34,219 nucleotides of DNA from F23-D06 sp002392325 (GTDB lineage Bacteria > Bacteroidota > Bacteroidia > Bacteroidales > WCHB1-69): the NCBI GenBank assembly GCA_946624065.1, contig CAMORT010000022.1:1-34219 (forward strand), given 5' to 3'. Under the pieces are notes generated by a model, which saw only the letters and a program-made list of their open reading frames with translations, did not search any database and was not told the origin of the DNA. A program made the translations under genes and the position numbers. Shown in pieces: positions 15,793 through 22,366 of this stretch (within the stretch, counting starts at the first letter, position 1; every line of letters begins with the position of its first letter).

Positions 15793-17346
15793 ATGAAAAA
15801 GACTGTCTTGTTCCTGATTCTCTGTCTTTTAGGTATAACCCTTCAGGCGCAGAAGAATCCCCCGAAATACAAGTCTCCGGAGCCGCCAGTGCCCTACGGT
15901 CCCACGCCAACCCCCGCGCAGGTGGCCTGGCAACGGATGGAAATGAACATGTTCTGCCATTTCGGTCCTAACACCTTTACCGGTTTGGAATGGGGCGAGG
16001 GCACAGAACCCGAGGATATCTTTAACCCGACTAACCTCGATTGCAACCAATGGGTGTCGGTGGCGAAGAATGCTGGTTTTCAGGGGATTATTCTAACTGC
16101 CAAGCACCATGACGGTTTCTGTCTATGGCCCAACCCGCAGAGTACGCACACCGTGCGCGGGAGTGCGTGGTGCAATGGTAAAGGCGATGTGCTCAAGGAA
16201 CTCTCAAAAGCGTGCCAGAAAGGCGGCGTGAAGTTCGGCATCTACATCTCCCCGTGGGACCGCAACGCGCCCACCTACGGGACAGACAAGTACAACAAAG
16301 TGTTTCTCAAAACTTTACAGCACGCGCACGCCCACTACGGTCCTATCTTCGAGCAGTGGTTCGACGGAGCCAACGGTGAGGGCCCGAACGGCAAACGGCA
16401 GGTCTATGACTGGGAAAGATTCAACGCACAGACATTGAAATTGCAGCCCAATGCGGTGATTTTCAGCGATGTGGGTCCGGGATGCCGCTGGGTTGGCAAC
16501 GAGGAGGGAAAATGCGGGCGTACATGCTGGTCGCGGCTTGATATCGAGGGTTTCGGTCCCGGTGCCGATGCCCCGTCGCAGGATACGCTCAACGCGGGCA
16601 ACTACAACGGCGCGTGCTGGATTCCCGCCGAGACGGATGTCTCCATCCGACCGGGCTGGTTCTGGCGAGAGAGCGAGCACCCGAAGAGTGTGCAGGAGTT
16701 GCTGAAAATCTACTACAACAGCGTGGGCCGCAACTCCTTGCTGCTCCTCAATGTGCCGCCCGACCGCCGCGGTCTCATCCCCGCCGAGGACTCTTCGCGC
16801 CTCGTGGAGTTCCGCACCGCGCTGGACAGCATCTTCGCACACGATTTAGTGGTTGAAGCGGCGAAAGGTGAAGGATATTTCGGAATTTATGTGTCAAATG
16901 TCCGCAAAAGCAACCATAGGCACTGCCTTTGCTGGGATAACATCCCTGCTTATATGAAGGGGCATGAAAACAACTGTAATTCTTTTCGATATAGCCCATT
17001 CCATCTGATTGGAGACAACCATTACGATAACTATTGGGTCACCGACGACAGTGTAACTACCGCTTGGGCAGAGTTCCAGTTCAAAGAACCGCAGACCTTC
17101 AACCGCGTGTTGCTGCAGGAGTACATCCCGCTCGGCCAGCGCGTGGAGAAGTTCCATGTTGAGGTAGAGGATGACAACGGCCAATGGCGCACCATCGCCG
17201 AGGAAACTACCATCGGCTACAAGCGCATTGTGCTCACCGAGACCGTCACCACGAAGAAGGTGCGCGTGGTCATAGACAAAAGCCGTGCCTGCATCGTGCT
17301 GAACCGGGTGGGGCTGTTCATGGACCGGATTTTGGAGGGAAAGTAG
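15793..17346 (+). CDS. GH29 alpha-L-fucosidase with C-terminal discoidin-like domain
   Basis: 517 residues from the ATG at 15793, which opens a good signal peptide (KKTVLFLILCLLGITLQAQ). The catalytic barrel has NMFCHFGPNTFTGLEWGEG, the substrate-binding GIILTAKHHDGFCLWP, and FEQWFDGANGEGPNGK, where Asp191 of WFDG is the expected nucleophile. The WFDGANGEGPNG form is typical of the GH29-B branch (alpha-1,3/1,4-fucosidases). The last about 130 residues (VTTAWAEFQFKEPQTFNRVLLQEYI ... VRVVIDKSRACIVLNRVGLF) resemble an F5/8-type C carbohydrate-binding domain. The enzyme would release fucose from host or plant glycans in the periplasm or outside. No SusCD pair is adjacent, so it is not in an obvious polysaccharide-utilisation locus. 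An 85-codon in-frame upstream extension runs through the previous operon's terminator and is not used. Confidence 0.94.
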   Translation: MKKTVLFLILCLLGITLQAQKNPPKYKSPEPPVPYGPTPTPAQVAWQRMEMNMFCHFGPNTFTGLEWGEGTEPEDIFNPTNLDCNQWVSVAKNAGFQGIILTAKHHDGFCLWPNPQSTHTVRGSAWCNGKGDVLKELSKACQKGGVKFGIYISPWDRNAPTYGTDKYNKVFLKTLQHAHAHYGPIFEQWFDGANGEGPNGKRQVYDWERFNAQTLKLQPNAVIFSDVGPGCRWVGNEEGKCGRTCWSRLDIEGFGPGADAPSQDTLNAGNYNGACWIPAETDVSIRPGWFWRESEHPKSVQELLKIYYNSVGRNSLLLLNVPPDRRGLIPAEDSSRLVEFRTALDSIFAHDLVVEAAKGEGYFGIYVSNVRKSNHRHCLCWDNIPAYMKGHENNCNSFRYSPFHLIGDNHYDNYWVTDDSVTTAWAEFQFKEPQTFNRVLLQEYIPLGQRVEKFHVEVEDDNGQWRTIAEETTIGYKRIVLTETVTTKKVRVVIDKSRACIVLNRVGLFMDRILEGK

Positions 17347-17366
17347 TCTTATGTTGTATATTTTTT

Positions 17367-17374
17367 TATTTTTG
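17367..17374 (+). promoter_or_regulatory. Promoter -7 element for the TerB-like gene
   Basis: TATTTTTG, 32 bases before the ATG at 17406. It probably serves the four-gene run to 21424. Confidence 0.6.
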
Positions 17375-17405
17375 CAACTTAAATATTATCCAAAATAAAG
17401 ATGCT

Positions 17406-17717
17406 ATGCAAGAAGAATTTATGATAATGCTGATGCTTTATGCAGCAAATATCGATGGCAAAATAAAACCGGATGAGTTGAAAGTGGTGTTGGAAAAGTT
17501 TGATGCCCTAAAAGTGGTTGAAGTACGCCAGAAATTCAATAAGATGAATGATGAAGAGGTGCTGAATTACATTGTTAATCAAAAAGATTCCATTCTGGAC
17601 AGCCAAGAAAAGAAATCTGCCATGATGATGGAATTACGTAGAATTATTGAGTCTGATGGAAAAAAGTTGCCGATAGAGGAACTTCTGTTATGTGAAATGG
17701 AAAGATTGTTGCAATAA
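17406..17717 (+). CDS. Small TerB-like acidic helical protein
   Basis: 103 residues from the ATG at 17406. Two copies of an (I/S)DGK motif followed by an acidic helix (ANIDGKIKPDELKVVLEKF; SDGKKLPIEELLLCEMERLL) match the helical TerB/DjlA-type fold, in which DG plus Glu/Asp residues form metal sites. No signal peptide. Families with this fold are linked to tellurite and general stress responses, but small solitary versions have no assigned role. The upstream bases in this frame are the shadow of the fucosidase gene. First gene of a probable operon; the next starts 31 bases on. Confidence 0.65.
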   Translation: MQEEFMIMLMLYAANIDGKIKPDELKVVLEKFDALKVVEVRQKFNKMNDEEVLNYIVNQKDSILDSQEKKSAMMMELRRIIESDGKKLPIEELLLCEMERLLQ

Positions 17718-17748
17718 CGATTTTAGGTTCAAATAATACTAATGCGTT

Positions 17749-18333
17749 ATGAAAATTGCTCTTTTTGCCGCCGTGCCAGATGAGGTCGGATCTTTTGCCG
17801 ACCATGTGAACTTCACCGGTATCGGGCGCGAGAACACTACCCGCGCCATGGTCCGGTTTATGGAAAAGTATAAAGATGAGGATTTTGTCATGCTCAATGT
17901 CGGTTCCGTGGGTTCGCATGACTTACCTGTGGGTACCATCCTCAGTGTCTGCGAAATTATTTCCGGAAGCTCGTCATTTTATGAGGAAAAAATGTTGCCA
18001 TCCCATTTTGGTGTCTATGCCGACAATCAAGTTCAGAAGGCTAAATTGTATTCCTCCGACTGCTTTGTGTCACCGGAAGTTTTCACCGAGAAATATTTGG
18101 AATCGGTAAAATCCAAGGTCGATTGCTTCGACATGGAATCCTCGGTTTTGATCTCTTTTGCGCAGGATTACGGCAAAAAGTATGTGTCGTATAAGATTGT
18201 TTCCGATAATCTGGATGTGGATATTGAGGTGTGGAGACAACGGGTGCAGAATTTGTCAGAGGTGCTGATTGCCCACATTCAACAGGTTATGAATGAGTTA
18301 GGACAGAAAGAGGAAATAGAGTTTTTGAAGTAG
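17749..18333 (+). CDS. Nucleoside phosphorylase / MTA-SAH nucleosidase-like protein
   Basis: 194 residues, a little short for the PNP/UDP superfamily (about 230). The pattern of MTA/SAH nucleosidases is visible: N-terminal KIALFAAVPDEVGSF, FTGIGRENTTRAMVRFM, the ribose/phosphate-site strand VMLNVGSVGSHDLPVGTIL, the ribose-binding VDCFDMESSVLISFA (FDMES corresponds to DMEG/DMES), and YKIVSDNLD, where the Asp matches the catalytic acid of RxISD. It probably cleaves or senses a purine nucleoside such as methylthioadenosine. It is followed 19 bases later by a YfcC transporter; a shared salvage or uptake role is only a guess. Confidence 0.7.
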   Translation: MKIALFAAVPDEVGSFADHVNFTGIGRENTTRAMVRFMEKYKDEDFVMLNVGSVGSHDLPVGTILSVCEIISGSSSFYEEKMLPSHFGVYADNQVQKAKLYSSDCFVSPEVFTEKYLESVKSKVDCFDMESSVLISFAQDYGKKYVSYKIVSDNLDVDIEVWRQRVQNLSEVLIAHIQQVMNELGQKEEIEFLK

Positions 18334-18352
18334 AGACGATTCTGATCAGATT

Positions 18353-19957
18353 ATGCGTACCAATTTCAAAATACCCCATACATTTACCATTGTTTTTGCC
18401 ATTATTGTGGTTTGTGCCGTGCTCACCTGGATTGTCCCGGGCGGCGAATTTGAGCGGCAAACCGTTATGGTGGATGGTCATGCGCGCAATGTGGTGGTGG
18501 GCGATTCCTACCATCATGTGCAAAGCCAGCCCCAAACCTGGCAGGTGTTCACCGCCTTTTTCAAGGGCTTTGAGCGAACCGCCAACATTATCGTGTTTAT
18601 CCTGATGATTGGCGGTGCGTTCTGGATTATGAACGAGACCAACGCCATCAACAAGGGTATCTACCTGTTTCTGGACAGGACCCAGAAAATGCAGAAACAC
18701 AAGTTTTTCCAAGTGGTTGGGGTGAACAATCTGCTCATCATCGCCATCATGTTGATGTTCAGTTTGTTTGGTTCGGTGTTCGGCATGAGCGAGGAGACCA
18801 TCGCCTTCATTGTCATATTCGTGCCCTTGGCCATTTCCATGGGCTACGACTCCATCACGGGCGTGCTTATGTGCTATGTGGCCGCGCATGTGGGCTTTGC
18901 GGGTGCCATGCTCAACCCATTCACCATTGGCATCGCGCAAGGTTTGTCCGGTTTGCCCACCTTCTCGGGCATCGGATACCGCCTGTTCTGTTGGATTCTG
19001 CTGACTGTGGTGGCCATTGTTTTCACACTGATTTATGCCAACTGGGTGAAAAAGAACCCGCAAAAATCCCTTATGTATGAGTTGGACCAGTATTGGCGCG
19101 ACAAGCGGGAGGAGGTCAGCACGGAGCAGTCGGTCACGAAATCGTCGCTGGCCACATGGATTGTGTATGGCTTAGTGGCGGCCGCATTGGTTTTCTGTGC
19201 CATAAAAATGCCCCGAACCGACATTACAGTGGGTATGGGCAAGCATACGGTAATTCTGTTCCCCATCATTGCAGCTTGTTATGTTGTTTTGGGTTTCTTC
19301 GCTGTCCGCAAGTCGGTACACCACTACATTCTGGTCCTGTTGCTGCTTACCATTGTGGCGCTGGTGACCGGTGTGTTGGGTTATGGTTGGTATGTGATGG
19401 AGATTGCCGGACTTTTCTTTGCTATGGGCATTGCAGCGGGTTTTGCGTATAATCTGAAGCTCGACCGCATTGTGCGACTGTTTTTGGATGGCTGTAAAGA
19501 TATCATGGTGGCCGCGTTGGTGGTCGGTTTGGCCGGCGGTATCATCATCATTTTGGAAGATGGGAAAATCATAGACACCATCTTATACGCTATCTCACAG
19601 GGCTTCGGCGACGCGGGGCGTGTGGGCACTACGGGCGTGATGTATGTGGTGCAGAATCTGCTCAATCTGATTATCCCGTCCGGCTCCGCCAAGGCCGCAC
19701 TCACCATTCCCATGATGGCCGAGTGGTCGGATTTGATGGGTGTGTCACGCCAGCTCACGGTACTGGCTTTTCAGTTTGGCGACGGTTTTACCAACATGAT
19801 TACGCCCACCTCCGGCGTACTGATTGGTGTATTGGGTGTGGCTCGGATTCCCTATGCCAAGTGGTTCAAGTTTATCTGGAAGTTCCTGCTTGCCCTTATT
19901 ATCCTCGGCTTCTTCCTGCTGCTTCCGCCGCTGTTCATGCCGTTTGCGGGATTTTAA
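18353..19957 (+). CDS. YfcC family transporter (amino-acid / dicarboxylate-type)
   Basis: 534 residues with about twelve membrane segments. The beginning KIPHTFTIVFAIIVVCAVLTWIVPGGEF, the FGSVFGMSEETIAF loop, GAMLNPFTIGIAQGLSGLPTFSGIGYRL and the second-half INP-like region PSGSAKAALTIPMMAEWSDLMGVSRQLTVLAFQFGDGFTNMITPTSG are diagnostic of the YfcC/AitC family, related to arginine/ornithine antiporters. They move amino acids or short organic acids across the inner membrane; the substrate here is unknown. It is co-oriented with the nucleosidase-like gene (19-base gap) and the FISUMP gene (30-base gap). A diverged fragment of a second copy lies at 21431-21511. Confidence 0.9.
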   Translation: MRTNFKIPHTFTIVFAIIVVCAVLTWIVPGGEFERQTVMVDGHARNVVVGDSYHHVQSQPQTWQVFTAFFKGFERTANIIVFILMIGGAFWIMNETNAINKGIYLFLDRTQKMQKHKFFQVVGVNNLLIIAIMLMFSLFGSVFGMSEETIAFIVIFVPLAISMGYDSITGVLMCYVAAHVGFAGAMLNPFTIGIAQGLSGLPTFSGIGYRLFCWILLTVVAIVFTLIYANWVKKNPQKSLMYELDQYWRDKREEVSTEQSVTKSSLATWIVYGLVAAALVFCAIKMPRTDITVGMGKHTVILFPIIAACYVVLGFFAVRKSVHHYILVLLLLTIVALVTGVLGYGWYVMEIAGLFFAMGIAAGFAYNLKLDRIVRLFLDGCKDIMVAALVVGLAGGIIIILEDGKIIDTILYAISQGFGDAGRVGTTGVMYVVQNLLNLIIPSGSAKAALTIPMMAEWSDLMGVSRQLTVLAFQFGDGFTNMITPTSGVLIGVLGVARIPYAKWFKFIWKFLLALIILGFFLLLPPLFMPFAGF

Positions 19958-19987
19958 CACTATTTTTATTCAAATAACCATGATCTT

Positions 19988-21424
19988 ATGAGAATTCAGA
20001 ACATGACTGTGACTAAATGCAAGACAATGATACCATTGTTGTTCCTTTTCATTTGGATGACAAATGTGAATTGCCAAACTTTTACCGTGTCGTTCAAAGC
20101 CATGGATAAGGATCAGTTACCTGTTCGGCTTGATAAGGTGATAATCGAGAATTTAAGCAAACAGTGGGTTGACTCCATTATGGCTCCAGATACGATGGTA
20201 CAGATAACGAATGGAACAGGTGTTGATGATATGAACGCCCAGACAGGGTTTAGACTATCAGTAGTCGCTCCTAATCCGTTTTCGGGTATCACGCAGGTGA
20301 GATTGCAAGGTGTTAAAGCAGGTGTTTTGATGTCGGAAATTGCCAATATGCAAGGGCAAATTGTGACATCGCGTACATTCGAGTGTTCCCAAGACGGTAG
20401 TTGCGTTTTGAACATATCGTTGGCAAACAAGGGAATGTATGCCCTTACTGTCAGTCAGAAAGACGGAGTGCGTTCTGCAAAATTGCTGAATACTGGCAAT
20501 GGGGGTGAAAATCTGATATCGCTTGATGGGTTCTACACAGAACAAAACACCTATAAGTATGATGATAAGATGAGCAGAGCCACTATCATAAAGCCGGCCG
20601 ATCAATACGATCATATGCGTTATGTGGGTTATGCCACATACAATGGAGTGGAGATTGAAAGTGCTCCTGCTACTTATGTGCTGGTCCCTTCCAAGAAAGT
20701 CACCCTAAACTTTGATGTAACACATACGGGCTTGCCATGCTTTGGTATGCCAATGGTTACGGATGTGGATGGGAACTTGTATAATACCGTTCAGGTAGGT
20801 ACACAATGTTGGTTGAAAGAAAATCTGCGCACAACGCACTATGCCAATGGGGAATCAATACCCATGACAACGGGTGGATATGGTTATTGTTACCGCTATC
20901 TGCCGAATGGTGACTCGGCTAATCTGCAGACATATGGTTATCTTTATGATTGGAATGCGACCACACATAGTTTTTCCGGCAGCAATCCTAACCAGGGTGC
21001 TTGTCCTACGGGATGGCATGTTCCTACCATTGGAGAACTGAACGCGTTGTTCAGTTTTGTCAAAAACACCAGTTGGTTGTGGTGTGATTCAAACAGTATG
21101 TGTGATGCGGCTGCTTTGGCTGATAGTGTGGGTTGGGACGATTCCCCATATCAATGTGCTCCAGGGTATGCCGGGGGTTCAAATAATATGTCTGGATTTT
21201 CGGCACGCCCTGCAGGAATGTACAATGGGGTGGGATCCAACACATACGCATCTTTGGGGAGAACTGCATTTTTCTGGAGTTCTACGCTTGTTCCACCTCA
21301 AACTCCAGTTTACCCAAGCAATGAAGTCTATTATCGCAGGTTGGATAATTCAGCGGGAGTGGGAACTCCCGTGGGTGGTTCCGGTAAGACAAATGCGATG
21401 TCAGTCAGATGTTTGCGGGATTGA
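19988..21424 (+). CDS. FISUMP-domain exported protein with an internal T9SS-like domain
   Basis: 478 residues with a signal peptide (KTMIPLLFLFIWMTNVNCQ). Residues about 86-165 (RLSVVAPNPFSGITQVRL, MQGQIVTSRTF, NKGMYALTVSQKDGVRSAKLLNTG) look like a T9SS C-terminal sorting domain, but placed internally. From about 255 is the Fibrobacter succinogenes major paralogous domain: DVDGNLYNTVQVGTQCWLKENLRTTHYANG, YGYLYDWNAT, CPTGWHVPTIGELNALF, GGSNNMSGFSARPAGMYN, FWSSTL and the final SVRCLRD. FISUMP proteins are surface or secreted proteins related to the C-type-lectin/sulfatase-modifying fold. Role unknown. Met at residue 6 is an alternative start with an equally good signal peptide. Confidence 0.85.
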   Translation: MRIQNMTVTKCKTMIPLLFLFIWMTNVNCQTFTVSFKAMDKDQLPVRLDKVIIENLSKQWVDSIMAPDTMVQITNGTGVDDMNAQTGFRLSVVAPNPFSGITQVRLQGVKAGVLMSEIANMQGQIVTSRTFECSQDGSCVLNISLANKGMYALTVSQKDGVRSAKLLNTGNGGENLISLDGFYTEQNTYKYDDKMSRATIIKPADQYDHMRYVGYATYNGVEIESAPATYVLVPSKKVTLNFDVTHTGLPCFGMPMVTDVDGNLYNTVQVGTQCWLKENLRTTHYANGESIPMTTGGYGYCYRYLPNGDSANLQTYGYLYDWNATTHSFSGSNPNQGACPTGWHVPTIGELNALFSFVKNTSWLWCDSNSMCDAAALADSVGWDDSPYQCAPGYAGGSNNMSGFSARPAGMYNGVGSNTYASLGRTAFFWSSTLVPPQTPVYPSNEVYYRRLDNSAGVGTPVGGSGKTNAMSVRCLRD

Positions 21425-21430
21425 TCCGTT

Positions 21431-21511
21431 ACCATCAGCATCGCGCAAGGTTTATCTGGATCGCCCACCTTCTCTGGCATTGAGTGTCGTCTGTTTTGCG
21501 GGATTTTAATA
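21431..21511 (+). pseudogene. Relic of a second yfcC-like gene
   Basis: These 27 codons (TISIAQGLSGSPTFSGIECR then LFCGILI) align with residues around 18928-19008 of the upstream yfcC gene (TIGIAQGLSGLPTFSGIGYR then LFCWILL). About 61 of 81 bases agree, with most differences at third codon positions, so this is the remains of an ancient paralogue, not a recent copy. It has no start and no other part of the gene; it begins seven bases after the FISUMP stop codon. Confidence 0.75.
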
Positions 21512-21562
21512 TTTTTTAACTTCTCTGACACTTAAAATGATATTTGCATAGTGGATTTTTTG

Positions 21563-21570
21563 TAGATTTG
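21563..21570 (+). promoter_or_regulatory. Promoter -7 element for the small FISUMP-like gene
   Basis: TAGATTTG fits TAnnTTTG, 21 bases before the ATG at 21592. A TTTG at 21543-21546 could serve as the upstream element, though the spacing is short. Confidence 0.5.
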
Positions 21571-21591
21571 CCGTGTTTAAATATCGAAGCA

Positions 21592-22047
21592 ATGAAAAAA
21601 ATATTCTTTTTTAGTATGATGTGCCTGATGGCATTGGCTGTTAACGCGCAGGAGTTCGTGGATTTAGGATTACCCAGCGGTACGAAATGGAAAGATAAAA
21701 ATGAGAAAGAATTGTTCAACTACAATGCCGCTTTCGGCGAGTTTGCCAGTAGTCTGCCAACTTATGCGCAGTTTATGGAATTGAAGGATAATTGCAAGTG
21801 GGAGTGGATGGATAACGGCTATAAGGTTACAGGACCCAACGGCAACTCTATTTATTTGCCCGTAACGAGTGTTCGCGATTGTGATGGCGAATATTATGAG
21901 TCGAGCGGCGGTTCCGGGAGCTACTGGTCGTCAACATCCGCTGGTTTAAATCTCTCGCACATTCTCATCTTCACCAAGAATATTAGGGATGTGAGTGAAT
22001 CCAAACGATGCAATTGGCGTACAGTGCGCCTCGTTCAGAACAAGTAA
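21592..22047 (+). CDS. Small exported FISUMP-like protein
   Basis: 151 residues from the ATG at 21592, with a signal peptide (KKIFFFSMMCLMALAVNAQ). The mature protein starts EFVDLGLPSGTKWKDKNE, a phrase typical of Bacteroidota surface proteins of the FISUMP/C-type-lectin-like group, and ends in the matching GSYWSSTS ... CNWRTVRLVQ signature. It is the minimal form of the domain in the upstream gene but has its own promoter. Function unknown. An in-frame ATG at 21544 precedes the promoter and is not used. Confidence 0.75.
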   Translation: MKKIFFFSMMCLMALAVNAQEFVDLGLPSGTKWKDKNEKELFNYNAAFGEFASSLPTYAQFMELKDNCKWEWMDNGYKVTGPNGNSIYLPVTSVRDCDGEYYESSGGSGSYWSSTSAGLNLSHILIFTKNIRDVSESKRCNWRTVRLVQNK

Positions 22048-22139
22048 TAATTGCCCGGCGGCACAACCCCTTGCAGTTGGCCATCCTTCAATGTGCCAGC
22101 TTAGTGGCCGTTCAGAAAGACCTCATGCGGCAGTCTCGG
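22035..22139 (-). pseudogene. Possible decayed coding remnant
   Basis: The minus strand reads RLPHEVFLNGH, stop, AGTLKDGQLQGVVPPGNYYLF, stop, a protein-like C-terminus broken by one TAA and overlapping the end of the plus-strand small FISUMP-like gene. I cannot name the family. No functional start exists. The rest of this 319-base gap (22048-22366) holds a terminator-like hairpin and the hsdR promoter; a TAnnTTTG-type motif on the minus strand at 22205-22212 has no gene after it. Confidence 0.25.
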
Positions 22140-22320
22140 CCCCTACCAGTGTCGTTTGTGTCGGACGGTGAGGGTGGGTGTAGTTGTTGCTCAATTTTTT
22201 TGTGCAAAAATAGAAATAATTGCGACAAAACTAGTTTGTATTTTCGCCGTTCGTCTTGTAAATAGCTCTTGCTTTCAGGACCATTGTTTCGGAAAAATAT
22301 GACTAATTGACAACTAAAGA

Positions 22321-22346
22321 CGAACTTTCCTGTTCGACTTTTTTTT
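22321..22346 (+). terminator. Terminator-like hairpin just before the hsdR promoter
   Basis: CGAAC (22321-22325) pairs with GTTCG (22332-22336), followed by AC and eight T (22339-22346). It insulates hsdR from upstream transcription, or the T-tract may serve the promoter that overlaps its end. Confidence 0.5.
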
Positions 22347-22347
22347 A

Positions 22348-22355
22348 TATCTTTG
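22348..22355 (+). promoter_or_regulatory. Promoter -7 element for hsdR
   Basis: TATCTTTG. The predicted transcription start is about 22361, so hsdR from GTG 22367 or 22373 would be nearly leaderless. Confidence 0.6.
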
Positions 22356-22366
22356 CGAAAATATTT

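Noticed and set aside
15793..22047. A polysaccharide-utilisation locus around the fucosidase
   Set aside because: There are no SusC/SusD pair, no other glycosidase and no hybrid two-component or anti-sigma regulator next to it.
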